A stretch of 46,724 bases of DNA, from the NCBI RefSeq assembly GCF_005930495.1, contig NZ_SJEX01000035.1, positions 1 through 46,724 on the forward strand, given 5' to 3'. The notes beneath the pieces are model-generated. The model was not told the origin of the DNA. It saw nothing but the letters and a program-made list of their open reading frames with translations, and made no database searches. The number at the start of each line of letters is the position of its first letter. The first letter of the stretch is position 1. Below, piece after piece: positions 26,988 to 37,036 of this stretch. A program made the position numbers and the translations under genes. The DNA is from Modestobacter excelsi (GTDB lineage: Bacteria > Actinomycetota > Actinomycetes > Mycobacteriales > Geodermatophilaceae).

Positions 26988-28016
26988 GTGATCCACGCCC
27001 GCGGGCTCGCCCGCACGTTCCGGAAGAAGAAGCAGGAGGTGCACGCCGTCGTCGGCGTGGACCTCGACGTCGAGGCCGGGGAGATCGTCGGCTTCCTGGG
27101 CCCGAACGGGGCCGGCAAGACCACCACCCTGCGGATGCTGACCACCCTGCTCGCGCCGACCGCCGGCACCGCCACCGTCGCCGGCTGCGACCTGGTCACC
27201 GACCCGGTGGGCGTGCGCCGGCGGATCGGCTACGTGTCGCAGAGCGGCGCCACCTACCCCGACGCCCGTGCCGGTGAGGAGGTCGTCGACCACGCCCGGC
27301 TGTACGGGATCAGCACCGCCGAGGCGACGGCCCGCGGCAAGCAGCTGTTCCGCGAGCTCGACCTCGACGGCCTGTGGGAGCGGCAGCCGAAGTCGATGTC
27401 CGGCGGCCAGCGGCGCCGGCTGGACATCGCCGTCGGCCTGGTGCACGTGCCCGGGCTGGTGTTCCTCGACGAGCCGACCACCGGGCTGGACCCGCAGGCG
27501 CGGGCCAACCTGTGGCAGCACATCCGGGGCCTGCGCGAGGAGCGGGGGACGACGGTGTTCCTCACCACGCACTACCTGGACGAGGCCGACGCCCTCTGCG
27601 ACCGCATCCTGGTCATCGACGCCGGCCGGATCGTCGCCGAGGGCACCCCAGACGCGTTGAAGTCGCAGGTGGGCGGGGACGTCCTCACCGTCACCGTCGA
27701 GCGCGCGGAGACCGCCGGCCGGGTCGCCGCGCTGATGGCCGCGCTGCCGGGCGCCGAGGTCCCGCAGGTGCTCGACACCCGCGTCGTCGGCCGCGCGCCG
27801 CAGGGCGGCGCGGCGCTGATGAGGCTGGTCCGCGAGCTCGACGCCGCCGGGATCCCCGTCGCCGGGATCGAGAGCCGCCGGCCCAGCCTGGACGACGTCT
27901 TCCTCGACCTCACCGGCCGGTCGCTGCGGGAGAGCGGCGGCCCAGGAGGGCCCGGTGCTCCGGCCGCCCCGGCCGGCCGCGCCGCCGCCGAGCAGCCGCA
28001 GGAGATGGCCCGATGA
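26988..28016 (+). CDS. ABC exporter ATP-binding protein, PadR-linked
   Basis: A 342-residue DrrA/CcmA-type ATPase: Walker A GPNGAGKTT, Q-loop at YVSQSGATYPD, signature MSGGQRRRLDIA, Walker B LVFLDEPTTGLD, switch TTHYLDEADALCDR. The C-terminal IESRRPSLDDVFLDLTGRS is the DrrA tail, extended by a Pro/Ala-rich end. The GTG at 26988 is preferred because it falls at the predicted transcription start; a TTG at 26973 would add five residues inside the -10. ATGA overlap joins it to the permease. The substrate is probably a drug or metabolite sensed by PadR, which is inference. Confidence 0.9.
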   Translation: MIHARGLARTFRKKKQEVHAVVGVDLDVEAGEIVGFLGPNGAGKTTTLRMLTTLLAPTAGTATVAGCDLVTDPVGVRRRIGYVSQSGATYPDARAGEEVVDHARLYGISTAEATARGKQLFRELDLDGLWERQPKSMSGGQRRRLDIAVGLVHVPGLVFLDEPTTGLDPQARANLWQHIRGLREERGTTVFLTTHYLDEADALCDRILVIDAGRIVAEGTPDALKSQVGGDVLTVTVERAETAGRVAALMAALPGAEVPQVLDTRVVGRAPQGGAALMRLVRELDAAGIPVAGIESRRPSLDDVFLDLTGRSLRESGGPGGPGAPAAPAGRAAAEQPQEMAR

Positions 28017-28819
28017 GCACCGCGACCACCGCCCCGCCGAGCCCGGCGACGACCGGGCCGACCAGCAGCGTCGCCCGGGACACCTACACGGTGTTCGCCC
28101 GGGCGATGCGGATGTCGCTGCGCAACCCCGCGTGGCTGGTGATCAGCCTGATGCAACCCGTCCTGTACATCGTGCTGTTCGGGCCGCTGCTGGAGCCGCT
28201 GAGCAGCCAGCTGGGCTCGGGCAACGCCTACCAGCTGTTCGTGCCGGGGATCCTCGTGCAGCTGGGCATCTTCGGCGCGCTGTTCGTCGGCTTCGGCCTG
28301 ATCGCCGAGTACCGGGCCGGGGTCATCGAGAGCCAGCGGGTCACCCCGGCCAGCCGCACGGCGCTGCTGCTCGGCCGGGTGATGCGCGACGTCGTCGTCC
28401 TGCTGGTGCAGGGCACGCTGCTGGTGCTCGTGTCGATCCCGCTCGGGCTGCGTGCGCCGGTGCTGGGGGTCGTCCTCACCCTCGTCGTCATCGCGCTGCT
28501 CGGGGCGGCGTTCGCCTCGGTCTCCTACGCGCTCGCGCTCACGCTCAAGAGCGAGGACGCCTTCGCGCCGCTGCTGAACGCCGTCGTCCTGCCGGTCCTG
28601 CTGCTGTCGGGGATCCTGCTGCCGATGACGCTGGCCCCCGGTTGGCTCCAGGCGGTCAGCGACGTCAACCCGCTCAAGCACGTCGTGGAGGGCGCCCGGT
28701 CCTTCTTCGACGGCGACTACGGCAGCAGCACCGCCTGGTGGGGTGCCGGGCTGACGGTGGCGATGGGGCTGCTGGGCTGGTGGTTCGGCGTCCGACGTTT
28801 CCGGCAGGAGTCGAGCTGA
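28013..28819 (+). CDS. ABC-2 exporter permease, PadR-linked
   Basis: A 268-residue membrane partner of the ATPase upstream; start and stop overlap (ATGA), with GGAG before the ATG. After a Thr/Pro-rich N-terminus come VFARAMRMSLRNPAWLVISLMQPVLYIVLF, the EYRAGVIESQRVTPASRTALLLGR coupling loop, and four more spans, with FLPMTLAP-type LLSGILLPMTLAPGWLQAVSDVNP as in DrrB. About six spans in total. Confidence 0.9.
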   Translation: MSTATTAPPSPATTGPTSSVARDTYTVFARAMRMSLRNPAWLVISLMQPVLYIVLFGPLLEPLSSQLGSGNAYQLFVPGILVQLGIFGALFVGFGLIAEYRAGVIESQRVTPASRTALLLGRVMRDVVVLLVQGTLLVLVSIPLGLRAPVLGVVLTLVVIALLGAAFASVSYALALTLKSEDAFAPLLNAVVLPVLLLSGILLPMTLAPGWLQAVSDVNPLKHVVEGARSFFDGDYGSSTAWWGAGLTVAMGLLGWWFGVRRFRQESS

Positions 28820-28883
28820 AGAACTGGGTCCCACGTGTCACCCGTTGGCGTGTCGAGGGGCTCCTTTTGTCGGCGGTTGGGCC

Positions 28884-28889
28884 TAGCGT
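28884..28889 (+). promoter_or_regulatory. -10-like box TAGCGT of the PhoH leader
   Basis: TAGCGT in the context CCTAGCGT matches the box before the first ABC exporter. If used, the PhoH mRNA would carry a leader of about 146 bases. A -35 at standard distance is not seen. Confidence 0.35.
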
Positions 28890-28906
28890 CCGCGGTGGAG
28901 GGCGAG

Positions 28907-29027
28907 CTGACCTCGTCCTCCACGGGAGGCCCGGTTGGTGCGACGAGGTCAGTCAGCCAGAGGGGCCGTGTCCCGGCCCCTGCGCCGGGACCCGGCCGCC
29001 TTCGAGCCGGGGCGCGCTGTGCGCCCC
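28907..29027 (+). promoter_or_regulatory. Structured 5' leader of the PhoH gene
   Basis: The leader can fold into CTGACCTCGTC paired with GACGAGGTCAG (28907-28917 with 28942-28952, a small CTCC-ACG-GGAG hairpin in the loop), then either GGGGCC/GGCCCC (28962-28967 with 28975-28980) or the competing GTCCCGGC/GCCGGGAC (28970-28977 with 28984-28991), and GGGGCGC/GCGCCCC (29009-29015 with 29021-29027) just before the ribosome site GGGAG (29030-29034). I do not recognise a known riboswitch. Confidence 0.4.
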
Positions 29028-29041
29028 ACGGGAGCCGACTC

Positions 29042-30337
29042 GTGAGCACTCGCCGTACGTACGTCCTCGACACCTCCGTCCTCCTCTCCGACCCGGGTGC
29101 GCTCTCCCGGTTCGACGAGCACGACGTGGTGGTCCCGCTCGTGGTGATCGGCGAGCTGGAGGACAAGCGCGACCACCCTGAACTCGGCTGGTTCGCCCGG
29201 CAGAGCCTGCGGATCCTCGACGACCTGCGGGTGCGGCACGGCCGGCTGGACTCCCCGGTGCCCATCGGTGACCTGGGCGGCACGGTGCACGTCGAGCTGA
29301 ACCACAGCGACCCCTCGGTGCTGCCGGCCGGCTTCCGCAACGACAGCAACGACAGCCGGATCATGGTGGTCGCGCTCAACCTGCGCGCCGATGGCAGGGA
29401 CGTCTGCCTGGTCACCAAGGACGTGCCGCTGCGGGTCAAGGCGGCCGCGGTCGGGCTGGCCACCGAGGAGTACCGCGGCCTCGGCGTGGTCGACGCGGGC
29501 TGGACCGGGATGGCCGAGCTGTCGCTGGAGGAAGCGGAGATCCAGGCGCTGTACGAGCGGGGGGCGGCGCACCTGCCCGCCGCCGCCGAGCTGCCCACCC
29601 ACACCGGCCTGGTGCTGCTGTCCGCCCGCGGCTCGGCGCTGGGCCGGGTGCTGCCGGACAAGTCGGTGCGGCTGGTCCGCGGTGACCGGGACGCCTTCGG
29701 TCTGCACGGCCGGTCCGCCGAGCAGCGGATCGCGCTGGACCTGCTGATGGACCCGGAGATCGGCATCGTCTCGATGGGCGGTCGCGCGGGCACCGGCAAG
29801 TCGGCGCTGGCGCTGTGCGCGGGGCTGGAGTCGGTGATGGAGCGCCGGGCGCACAAGAAGGTGGTCATCTTCCGGCCGCTGTACGCCGTCGGTGGCCAGG
29901 AGCTCGGCTACCTGCCCGGCAGCGAGGGCGAGAAGATGGCGCCCTGGGCGCAGGCGGTCTTCGACACCCTGGGTGCGCTTGTCAGCGGGGACGTCGTGGA
30001 GGAGATCGTGGCCCGCGGCCTGATCGAGGTGCTGCCGCTGACCCACATCCGCGGGCGCTCGCTGCACGACTCGTTCGTGATCGTCGACGAGGCGCAGTCG
30101 CTCGAGCGCGGGGTGCTGCTCACCGTGCTGTCGCGGCTGGGCACCAACTCCCGGGTGGTGCTGACCCACGACGTGGCGCAGCGGGACAACCTGCGGGTGG
30201 GCCGGCACGACGGCGTCACGGCGGTGATCGAGGCGCTCAAGGGCCACCCGCTGTTCGCGCACGTGACCCTGACCCGCTCGGAGCGCTCGCCGATCGCCGC
30301 GCTGGTCACCGAGATGCTGGAGGACCTGCCCCTCTGA
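29042..30337 (+). CDS. PIN domain-PhoH family ATPase
   Basis: A 431-residue fusion: an N-terminal PIN RNase domain ([42 protein letters not shown] and [14 protein letters not shown] hold the acidic residues) and a C-terminal PhoH helicase/ATPase with P-loop GRAGTGKS (247-254) and Walker B VDEAQ (Asp349, Glu350). This architecture is that of PhoH2 (Rv1095), an RNA helicase and RNase of mycobacteria, and of YlaK. Substrates would be RNA. GTG at 29042 follows GGGAG. A structured leader precedes it and a strong terminator follows. Confidence 0.93.
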   Translation: MSTRRTYVLDTSVLLSDPGALSRFDEHDVVVPLVVIGELEDKRDHPELGWFARQSLRILDDLRVRHGRLDSPVPIGDLGGTVHVELNHSDPSVLPAGFRNDSNDSRIMVVALNLRADGRDVCLVTKDVPLRVKAAAVGLATEEYRGLGVVDAGWTGMAELSLEEAEIQALYERGAAHLPAAAELPTHTGLVLLSARGSALGRVLPDKSVRLVRGDRDAFGLHGRSAEQRIALDLLMDPEIGIVSMGGRAGTGKSALALCAGLESVMERRAHKKVVIFRPLYAVGGQELGYLPGSEGEKMAPWAQAVFDTLGALVSGDVVEEIVARGLIEVLPLTHIRGRSLHDSFVIVDEAQSLERGVLLTVLSRLGTNSRVVLTHDVAQRDNLRVGRHDGVTAVIEALKGHPLFAHVTLTRSERSPIAALVTEMLEDLPL

Positions 30338-30360
30338 CGGCGCTGACCGCCCCTGTGCGC

Positions 30361-30397
30361 CTGAGGCCGGGTCCCTCGTGCGGGGACCCGGCCTCAG
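30361..30397. terminator. Strong bidirectional terminator
   Basis: A perfect 15-bp stem, CTGAGGCCGGGTCCC with GGGACCCGGCCTCAG, around a seven-base loop. It lies 23 bases after the PhoH stop and overlaps the last codons of the convergent minus-strand membrane gene, so it ends both the phoH and the flagellar transcripts. Confidence 0.85.
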
Positions 30398-30636
30398 CCC
30401 ACACCGGAGGGGCCATCGGTCGGGCCCAGCAGCGCGTCGGGCAGCGGGTCAGGCGGCGGGGGTGGGGTGCCTGCGAACCGCACCACGGCGACCACGGCCC
30501 AGCCGGCGGCCAGACACCACAGCAGCCGGTGGACCACCTCCTGCGCGGTGAGCTCCCCGCGCAGCCCCAGCAGGAACACCGGGACGGCCAGCACGAAGCC
30601 GGTCAGCAGGACGTCGCCGCGGAGCGGGCTGGTCAC
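30394..30636 (-). CDS. Small membrane protein after flhF
   Basis: An 80-residue protein: two hydrophobic helices ([17 protein letters not shown] and [19 protein letters not shown]) joined by [12 protein letters not shown], and a Pro-rich tail. Its GTG overlaps the flhF stop (GTGA), so it is the last coupled gene of the flagellar run. The terminator stem covers its stop codon. Function unknown; membership in the flagellar operon suggests, but does not show, a flagellar role. Confidence 0.78.
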   Translation of the reverse strand: MTSPLRGDVLLTGFVLAVPVFLLGLRGELTAQEVVHRLLWCLAAGWAVVAVVRFAGTPPPPPDPLPDALLGPTDGPSGVG

Positions 30637-33600
30637 CCCTCCATCTCCTCCAGCCGCTCACAGAGCAGCGACGCCCAGCGGTGCGCGGTGGCCCGCGCGC
30701 CGTCGACCAGCGCCACCGGCACCGACACGTGGTCGAGGACGGCCGCCGGGTCGGCGGTGGAGTCGGTGTCCTGGACGACGACGGCGTCCAGCCGGGGCAG
30801 CCCGTCCAGCCACGGCACCAGGTCCTCGGGCTTGCGGGTCGAGTCGAGCACGCCCCACACCGCGGTCGGCGACCAGATGGTGAGCATGTGCTCCAGCCAG
30901 GGGCCGCCCGAGGTCCGCAGCGGTGCGTCCACGGCGATGATCGTGACCGTGCCGCGCACGGTGCTGGCCTGCTGCCGCTCCGCGGCGGTCTCCAGGGAGG
31001 TGATCCGGCTGCCCTCGGGGGCCAGGCCGGCGAGCGCCCCGGAGGCAGCCCACTGCACGTCCTCCGGCTCGAGCCGCAGGGAGAGGGCCAGCGACCGGGC
31101 GGCGGCGAAGGTCTCCGCACCCGGGCCGACGACCATGAGCACGTCGCCCGGCTGCGCGGGCAGGTGCGGCGCGGTCGGCAGCCGCTCGGCGAGCGTCCGG
31201 GTCAGGGCCGCGTAGACCCCGCGGACCGCGGCGTCGTCGGTGAAGTCCGGGCCGAGCAGGAAGTCCGGCAGACCCAGCGTCAGCAGCCGGACGACGAGCT
31301 CCTCGGCGCCGTCCATGCTGTACGGGGCCAGCGCCGTCGACGGCGACACCGCCGGGACCAGCCGCGTCACCGTGGCGAGCCGCGTGCTGGTCTCCGGGAC
31401 GGCCGGCAGCTCCGCCGCGGGCCGGCGCGAGCTGATCGGCACCGGGATCGGCACCGGCCGGGTGAGGACCGCCGGGCGGTCGGCGCCGGCCGGCCGGGCA
31501 GCCGGCAGCGGGGGACGTCCGCGGCGGGCCGGGGGGACGGCGGGTCGCTGCGACCGCGGTGACGAGCCACCGGTGATGCCCAGCCGAGGCAGGACGAGGG
31601 TGGCGTCCATCGGCAGCGGAGCCGGGTCGCTGGCGGTGCGCGCCATGACCGGGCTCAGCGAGACCGGGACGGCGAACCGCTGCTCCTCGACGGCCACCGC
31701 GACGGGCACCTCGATCGGGCGCGGCCCGGTGACCCGGACCTCCTCGGCGGCGGTCTCGGCCACGACGACGGCGTCGACGACGAGGGCCTGCGCGGCGGCG
31801 ACCTGCGCCGCACGCTGCGCCACCCGGGCGTCGCTGGTCCAGCCGGGGCCGGACCACGCGTCGGTCCGGTAGGCGCCGGTGTCGTAGGCACTCGACTCGA
31901 GGCCGCGGGCGTCGTAGGCGGAGGGCTGGGCGACGTCCTGCTCGGCAGCGAGCGGGGCCTCGGCGACGGTCAGCGCCGCGCCGACCTCCGGGAGGCGGTG
32001 CCGGCCGCGGCCGGAGCCGTTCGCCGCCAGGACCTCCTCCAGCAGGGCCGCCAGCGCCTCGTCGGCGCTGCGGACGGACTCCACCATGGACACCGGTGAA
32101 CCGGCCTGCGCGGCGAACTCCTCCTGGCGGCGCTCGGCCGCGAGCCGCTCGGCGACGATCCGGGCGGCCTCCTGGCGGGCGACCTCCTGGCGGTCGATCT
32201 CGATGCGGACCGCCTCGAGGCGCTCCGCCTCCAGCCGTTCGGCCTCGACCCGGGCTGCCTCGACCCGGGCTGCCTCGACCCGGGCTGCCTCGACCCGGGC
32301 TGCCTCGACCCGGGCTGCCTCGACCCGCTCGGCCTCCAGACGCTGGGCCTCGAGGCGCTCTGCTTCGAGGCGCTCTGCTTCGAGGCGCTCTGCTTCGAGG
32401 CGCTCTGCTTCGAGGCGCTCTGCTTCGAGGCGCTCTGCTTCGAGGCGCTCTGCTTCGAGGCGCTCTGCTTCGAGGCGCTCGGCTTCGAGGCGCTCGGCTT
32501 CGAGGCGCTCGGCTTCGAGGCGCTCGGCTTCGAGGCGCTCGGCTTCGAGGCGCTCGGCTTCGAGGCGCTCGGCTTCGAGGCGCTCGGCTTCGAGGCGCTC
32601 GGCTTCGAGGCGCTCGGCTTCGAGGCGCTCGGCCTCGAGACGCTCCGCCTCCTGCCGCTCCGCCTCCTGCCGCTCCGCCTCCTGTCGGGCGGCCTCCGCA
32701 GCCGTTGCCTCGGCCTCGAGCCGGGCTGCCTCGGCAGCAGCGGCCTCGGCCTCACGACGGGCGGCCTCCGCAGCGGCGGCGACGGCCTGGAGCCGGGCCG
32801 CCTCGGCAGCAGCGGCCTCAGCCCGCAGCCGGGCGGCCTCGGCGGCAGCGGCGTCGACCCGGGCAGCGGCGGCGCGCGCCGCCTCTGCGGCAGCGCTCTC
32901 GACCGCGGCGACCTGGGCAGCAGCCGCATCGGCGGCGGCGAGCTCACTGGCCGCCGCCTCGGCAGCAGCGGCCTCGGCGGCCGCCTCGGCTGCGGCCTGC
33001 ACCGGGTTGGAGGCCACCATCCGGGTGAGGGCGGCGGCGAACGGCGACGGGCCGGACGGCTTCTCGGCCACCGGCTGGGCCGGCTCGACCGGCTCGGGAG
33101 CGAGGTCCTCGGGGGACAGCATCAGGGTGTGCTTGGTCGGGGTGAACGGCTTGGCGTCCGCCGTCCGGCGCGGCGCGGCAGCGGGCTCCCGGGTCGCGCG
33201 CACCGGCGTGGCGGCGCGGGCCTGCGCGGCGGCGCGGACCGGCGTGGCCGTGCGGACCGACGACGGCGCCGTGGCGCCGGTCGAGGCAGGCGCAGCCGAG
33301 CGCCGCACCGGCCGCTCGGCGACCGTCGGCGCCGCGGCGGGAGCGACACCCGCCCGGCCGTAGAGACCGACGGGCTGCGGCTCCTGCGACGCGGAGCCGA
33401 GCAGCTCGGCGAGCTCCTGCATGCGGTCGTCCAGCGACGCGGCCGGCCGCGCGTCCCGGGCGCCGGTCTTCAACAGCGAGCCGGTGTCGGGGCCCTTGAC
33501 CGGGTCGGCCTCGGGCACCTCCGCCTCGGCGATGAACCGCTCGTTGGTGAAGAAGCCGAACATGCCGCCGGAGCGGATGCGGCGCACCCCGACGATCCGT

Positions 33601-33677
33601 GCGGTGGGGCCGAACTGCTCACGCGCGGCGGCGATGGCCTCGTCACGCGTGGCGGCCTCAACGGACTGCGAAGGCAC
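30633..33677 (-). CDS. flhF: FlhF-like protein with giant coiled-coil insert and no GTPase motifs
   Basis: A 1014-residue protein; normal FlhF has 350-480. The N-terminus ([30 protein letters not shown]) is that of FlhF. Residues about 222-525 are Ala/Glu/Arg-rich and should form a long coiled coil, including 18 exact five-residue units (ERLEA, residues about 351-440) coded by a 15-bp minisatellite. The C-terminus has the FlhF/SRP GTPase fold pattern, but the P-loop reads [10 protein letters not shown] (Gly851) with no GKT, VDAPLR stands where DTAGR is expected, and QDTD replaces TKxD. GTP binding is therefore doubtful. The GTG start lies 20 bases inside the flhA end, with GGGAG upstream. Confidence 0.85.
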   Translation of the reverse strand: MPSQSVEAATRDEAIAAAREQFGPTARIVGVRRIRSGGMFGFFTNERFIAEAEVPEADPVKGPDTGSLLKTGARDARPAASLDDRMQELAELLGSASQEPQPVGLYGRAGVAPAAAPTVAERPVRRSAAPASTGATAPSSVRTATPVRAAAQARAATPVRATREPAAAPRRTADAKPFTPTKHTLMLSPEDLAPEPVEPAQPVAEKPSGPSPFAAALTRMVASNPVQAAAEAAAEAAAAEAAASELAAADAAAAQVAAVESAAAEAARAAAARVDAAAAEAARLRAEAAAAEAARLQAVAAAAEAARREAEAAAAEAARLEAEATAAEAARQEAERQEAERQEAERLEAERLEAERLEAERLEAERLEAERLEAERLEAERLEAERLEAERLEAERLEAERLEAERLEAERLEAERLEAERLEAERLEAERLEAERLEAERLEAQRLEAERVEAARVEAARVEAARVEAARVEAARVEAERLEAERLEAVRIEIDRQEVARQEAARIVAERLAAERRQEEFAAQAGSPVSMVESVRSADEALAALLEEVLAANGSGRGRHRLPEVGAALTVAEAPLAAEQDVAQPSAYDARGLESSAYDTGAYRTDAWSGPGWTSDARVAQRAAQVAAAQALVVDAVVVAETAAEEVRVTGPRPIEVPVAVAVEEQRFAVPVSLSPVMARTASDPAPLPMDATLVLPRLGITGGSSPRSQRPAVPPARRGRPPLPAARPAGADRPAVLTRPVPIPVPISSRRPAAELPAVPETSTRLATVTRLVPAVSPSTALAPYSMDGAEELVVRLLTLGLPDFLLGPDFTDDAAVRGVYAALTRTLAERLPTAPHLPAQPGDVLMVVGPGAETFAAARSLALSLRLEPEDVQWAASGALAGLAPEGSRITSLETAAERQQASTVRGTVTIIAVDAPLRTSGGPWLEHMLTIWSPTAVWGVLDSTRKPEDLVPWLDGLPRLDAVVVQDTDSTADPAAVLDHVSVPVALVDGARATAHRWASLLCERLEEMEG
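32246..32320 (-). repeat. 15-bp tandem repeat, type VEAAR, in flhF
   Basis: Five exact copies of CGACCCGGGCTGCCT (plus-strand reading) in line, coding VEAAR units on the minus strand. It is separated from the larger repeat by a 20-base degenerate unit. Confidence 0.9.
32341..32640 (-). repeat. 15-bp minisatellite, type ERLEA, in flhF
   Basis: Twenty units of 15 bp. Eight are CGCTCTGCTTCGAGG (32356-32475) and ten are CGCTCGGCTTCGAGG (32476-32625) as read on the plus strand, one variant unit at each end. The two types are clustered, not mixed, which points to recent slippage or unequal crossover. The period is a multiple of three, so copy changes keep the flhF frame. Confidence 0.95.
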
Positions 33678-35700
33678 CGTTCACCACTCCCAGGGACTCG
33701 ATCTGGGCCGTGCGGGACACCTCGTTGTACGAGATCACCGACAGCCGGGGCAGGACCTGGCGGACCAGGCGGGACAGTGCGGCGCGCACCTGCGGGGAGC
33801 AGACGAGCACGGGGGAGAGGTTGAGCCGGTCCGCCTGGTCGAGCAGCTCGGTGCAGCCCCGGACGAGGGTGTCGACGGTGTGGCCGTCCAGGGCCAGCAC
33901 CTGACCGTTCTCGGTGGGGCGGACGGCCTCGAGCAGACGCTGCTCGAAGGCCGGGTCCAGGGTGATCACGTGCAGTCGCTCGTCGGGCGTCACGTACGGC
34001 TGGCTGATCGCGCCACCGAGCGCCGCCCGGACCGCCTCGACCAGACCGTCGAGGTCCGTCGACTTCTTCGCCCGCAGCGACAGCGCCTCGAAGATGCGGA
34101 CCAGGTCGCGGATGGAGACGCCCTCGTCCAGCAGCGCGTGCAGCACCCGCTGGACCTCGCCCAGGCTGAGCAGGCTCGGCGTGAGCTCCTCGACGACGGC
34201 GGGGTGCGAGCGCCGGACCATCTCCACCAGCACCTTCACGTCCTCCCGGCCGAGCAGCGCCGACGCGTTCTGCCGGACCACCTCCGCCAGGTGGGTGGTG
34301 ATGACCGACGAGCGGTCGACGACGGTCGCGCCGGCCATCTCGGCCTGCCGCTGCAGCTCCGCGGGGACCCACTTGGCGGCCAGCCCGAACACCGGCTCGG
34401 TCGTGGGCTTGCCCGGCAGGCCCTCGAGGTGGTCGCCGATGGCCAGCACGGTGCCGGCGGGGGAGTTGCCCCGCGCCGCCGGGACGCCGTTGAGCCAGAT
34501 GACGTACTGCGAGCCGGGCAGGTCCAGGTTGTCCCGGGTGCGGACCAGCGGGATCACCAGGCCGGTCTCCATGGCGACCTTGCGGCGCAGCGCCTTCACC
34601 CGGTCCAGCAGGTCGCCGCCGCGGGCGGTGTCGACCAGCTCGACGAGGTCGAAGGCGACCTCGAGCTCCAGCGGGTCCACGCGCATCCGCTCGACGATCG
34701 CCTCGGGGGAGTCCGGCTGCGGCTCCTCCGGGGCGTCCGCCGCGGCCAGGGCCTCGTCGTCGTCCTCGGGCTTCTCGGTCAGCCGGGTGGAGAGGAACAG
34801 GAAGAGACCACCGACGAGCAGGAACGGCAGCTTGGGCAGGCCGGGGATCAGGCACAGCGCCAGCGCGGCGCCGCCGGCGATCCGCACCGGCTGCTTGTTG
34901 CGGCCCAGCTGCTGCAGCAGGTCCGAGCCCATGTCGCCGGAGGAGGCGGCGCGGGTCACGATGAGGCCGGTCGCGGTGGAGATCAGCAGCGCGGGGATCT
35001 GGGAGACCAGGCCGTCGCCGACGGTCAGCAGCGAGTAGGTGGAGACCGCGTCGGCGGGCGCCATGCCGTTCTGCATGATCCCGATCGCGAAACCGCCGAT
35101 CAGGTTGATCATCGTGATGATGATCGCGGCGATGGCGTCGCCCTTGACGAACTTGCTGGCACCGTCCATCGAGCCGTAGAAGTCGGCCTCGGAGGTGACC
35201 TCCTGGCGGCGCTTGCGCGCCTGCGTCTCGTTGATCAGGCCGGCGTTGAGGTCGGCGTCGATCGCCATCTGCTTGCCGGGCATGGCGTCGAGGGTGAAGC
35301 GGGCGCCGACCTCGGCGACGCGGCCGGCGCCGTTGGTGATGACGACGAACTGGATGATCGTGAGGATCACGAAGATCACCAGGCCGACGATCAGCGAGCC
35401 GCCGATGACGAAGTGCCCGAAGGACTCGATGACCTTGCCGGCGTAGCCGTCGCTGAGCACCAGCCGGGTCGAGGAGACGTTCAGCGCGAGCCGCATCAGC
35501 GTGGCGATGAGCACCAGCGACGGGAAGACGGCGAAGTCCAGCGGCCGCTTGATCTGCATGGACACCAGCAGGATCAGCAGCGACGCGGTGATGTTGAAGC
35601 CCAGGAGCAGGTCCAGCACGGCGGCCGGCAGCGGGACGACGAGCATCAGGACGATGGAGACGACCCCGATGGGGACGGCGGCCTTCGTCAGCTTTCCCAC
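33658..35700 (-). CDS. flhA: Flagellar export gate protein FlhA
   Basis: A 680-residue membrane protein that forms the nonameric export ring. The N-terminal half has about eight spans and the FHIPEP-type region [32 protein letters not shown], then [21 protein letters not shown]. The C-terminal cytoplasmic domain (from about residue 330) docks chaperone-substrate pairs, with [13 protein letters not shown] and [21 protein letters not shown] at 35700 follows GAGG. Length is standard. It overlaps the flhF start and follows flhB after a 205-base gap. Confidence 0.96.
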   Translation of the reverse strand: MGKLTKAAVPIGVVSIVLMLVVPLPAAVLDLLLGFNITASLLILLVSMQIKRPLDFAVFPSLVLIATLMRLALNVSSTRLVLSDGYAGKVIESFGHFVIGGSLIVGLVIFVILTIIQFVVITNGAGRVAEVGARFTLDAMPGKQMAIDADLNAGLINETQARKRRQEVTSEADFYGSMDGASKFVKGDAIAAIIITMINLIGGFAIGIMQNGMAPADAVSTYSLLTVGDGLVSQIPALLISTATGLIVTRAASSGDMGSDLLQQLGRNKQPVRIAGGAALALCLIPGLPKLPFLLVGGLFLFLSTRLTEKPEDDDEALAAADAPEEPQPDSPEAIVERMRVDPLELEVAFDLVELVDTARGGDLLDRVKALRRKVAMETGLVIPLVRTRDNLDLPGSQYVIWLNGVPAARGNSPAGTVLAIGDHLEGLPGKPTTEPVFGLAAKWVPAELQRQAEMAGATVVDRSSVITTHLAEVVRQNASALLGREDVKVLVEMVRRSHPAVVEELTPSLLSLGEVQRVLHALLDEGVSIRDLVRIFEALSLRAKKSTDLDGLVEAVRAALGGAISQPYVTPDERLHVITLDPAFEQRLLEAVRPTENGQVLALDGHTVDTLVRGCTELLDQADRLNLSPVLVCSPQVRAALSRLVRQVLPRLSVISYNEVSRTAQIESLGVVNGAFAVR

Positions 35701-35736
35701 GAGACCTCGTTCCTGAGCAGCGGCGCCGGACGGCGA

Positions 35737-35755
35737 GAGGGCGCATCACGCCCTC
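35737..35755. other. Hairpin in the flhB-flhA gap
   Basis: GAGGGCG and CGCCCTC pair around five bases, about 37 bases before the flhA start. The whole 205-base gap (35701-35905) has no convincing coding frame; the open frames there are composition effects. It may hold an attenuator or a promoter I cannot identify. Confidence 0.4.
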
Positions 35756-35905
35756 GACGCCGTTCTCGGCAGTCCCCGGAACGGTCCGTACCGCAGCGGC
35801 CGCGCCGGGTCGCCACCCCGACCCACGCGCACCACCAGTGCCGGGCGCCCCAGACCGATCGGCCAGGTGGGGCGTCCGGTGCGGACGGTGCAGGTGCGGC
35901 CTCCT

Positions 35906-37036
35906 TCAGCGGCGCCTCGCCCGGGGCAGCCCCGCGACGTCGGGGGCCTCGAAGCCCGGCCGGTGGACGCCGCCGCGGACCCCGCGGTTGGACAGGTGCA
36001 TCACGAAGGCCAGCACCCGGGCGACCGCGGTGAACAGCTGCGCGGGCACCTCCTGGCCGATGTCGCAGGAGCCGTGCAGCGCCCGGGCCAGCGGGATGTC
36101 CTGGACCATCGGCACCCGGCACTCCTCGGCCCGCGCCCGCAGCCGGGTGGCGACCTCCCCGGAGCCCTTGGCGACCACCCGGGGTGCGCCGCGCAGCGGC
36201 TCGTACCTCAGCGCGACCGCGACGTGGGTGGGGTTGACCAGCAGCACGTCCGCGTCGGCGACCTCGGACATCATCCGGTTCCGCGACATGGCCATCTGGG
36301 TGGCCCGGCGCTGGGCCTTCACGTGCGGGTCGCCCTCGGAGTTCTTGTGCTCCTGCTTGATCTCGTACTGGCTCATCTTGAGCTTGCTCATGGTCTGGTG
36401 CCGGACCACCAGGTAGTCGGCGAGGGCGATGGCGAGACCGGTGATGCCCACGACCCGGAACATCAGCACGGCGGACTCGGTGAAGACCCGGGTGACCTCC
36501 GACAGCGGCAGCGCACCGGAGGCCGACACCAGGTGCTGGGCCTTGTCCGACGTCGCCCAGATGACGACGGCGAGCGCGATCGTCTTGATCAGCGCCTTGA
36601 TCGACTCCCAGAGCCCGTGGGTGCCGAACATCCGCTTGAGCCCGGGCAGCGGGTTCAGCTTGGAGAACGTCGGCTTGATCCCCTTGCCGCTGAGCACCAC
36701 CCCGCCCTGGGCGGCCGAGGCCAGCGTGCCGACCAGCATCATGCCGAGCGCGATGGGCAGGACCGCACCGAGGAACGCGAACAGCGCCTGGCCCATCAGC
36801 GCCGACAGCGCCGCCGGCTGCGGGTCGTCGGCCACCGTGCCGATCTGCACGAACAGCTGGCGGACCGACCCGAACGCACGTCCGACGATCATCGGCAGCA
36901 GCACGCTGGCGGCGGCCGCGCCGAGCCAGGTGCCCAGCTCCTGCGTCCGCGGGATCTGCCCGTCCTTGCGGGCCTGCTTCAGCTTCTGCGCTGTCGGCTT
37001 CTCTGTCTTCTCACCACCCGGTCCGTCCTTGGCCAT
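35906..37036 (-). CDS. flhB: Flagellar export switch protein FlhB
   Basis: A 376-residue membrane protein that sets the substrate order of flagellar export. The N-terminus GGEKTEKPTAQKLKQARKDGQIPRTQEL is the family signature. Four spans follow, then the cytoplasmic domain with the self-cleaving NPTH (Asn268, Pro269) in VLLVNPTHVAVALRY. The C-terminal 30 residues are a basic extension. The ATG directly follows the fliR stop with no gap. Confidence 0.96.
   Translation of the reverse strand: MAKDGPGGEKTEKPTAQKLKQARKDGQIPRTQELGTWLGAAAASVLLPMIVGRAFGSVRQLFVQIGTVADDPQPAALSALMGQALFAFLGAVLPIALGMMLVGTLASAAQGGVVLSGKGIKPTFSKLNPLPGLKRMFGTHGLWESIKALIKTIALAVVIWATSDKAQHLVSASGALPLSEVTRVFTESAVLMFRVVGITGLAIALADYLVVRHQTMSKLKMSQYEIKQEHKNSEGDPHVKAQRRATQMAMSRNRMMSEVADADVLLVNPTHVAVALRYEPLRGAPRVVAKGSGEVATRLRARAEECRVPMVQDIPLARALHGSCDIGQEVPAQLFTAVARVLAFVMHLSNRGVRGGVHRPGFEAPDVAGLPRARRR

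Noticed and set aside
28907-29027. Known riboswitch (cobalamin, SAM-IV, GEMM, ydaO) before PhoH
   Set aside because: None of the conserved core strings of these classes could be found; only generic stems remain.
32341-32640. Regular repeat considered as a CRISPR array
   Set aside because: Units are contiguous with no unique spacers and lie within a coding frame.
32086-33363. Long plus-strand frame rich in SASRR across the flhF repeat
   Set aside because: It is the antisense reading of the minisatellite, whose 15-base period keeps all frames open. FlhF termini and operon position support the minus strand.
35688-36122. 144-codon minus-strand frame across the flhB-flhA gap
   Set aside because: It overlaps the flhB C-terminus in another frame and has only composition-driven openness.
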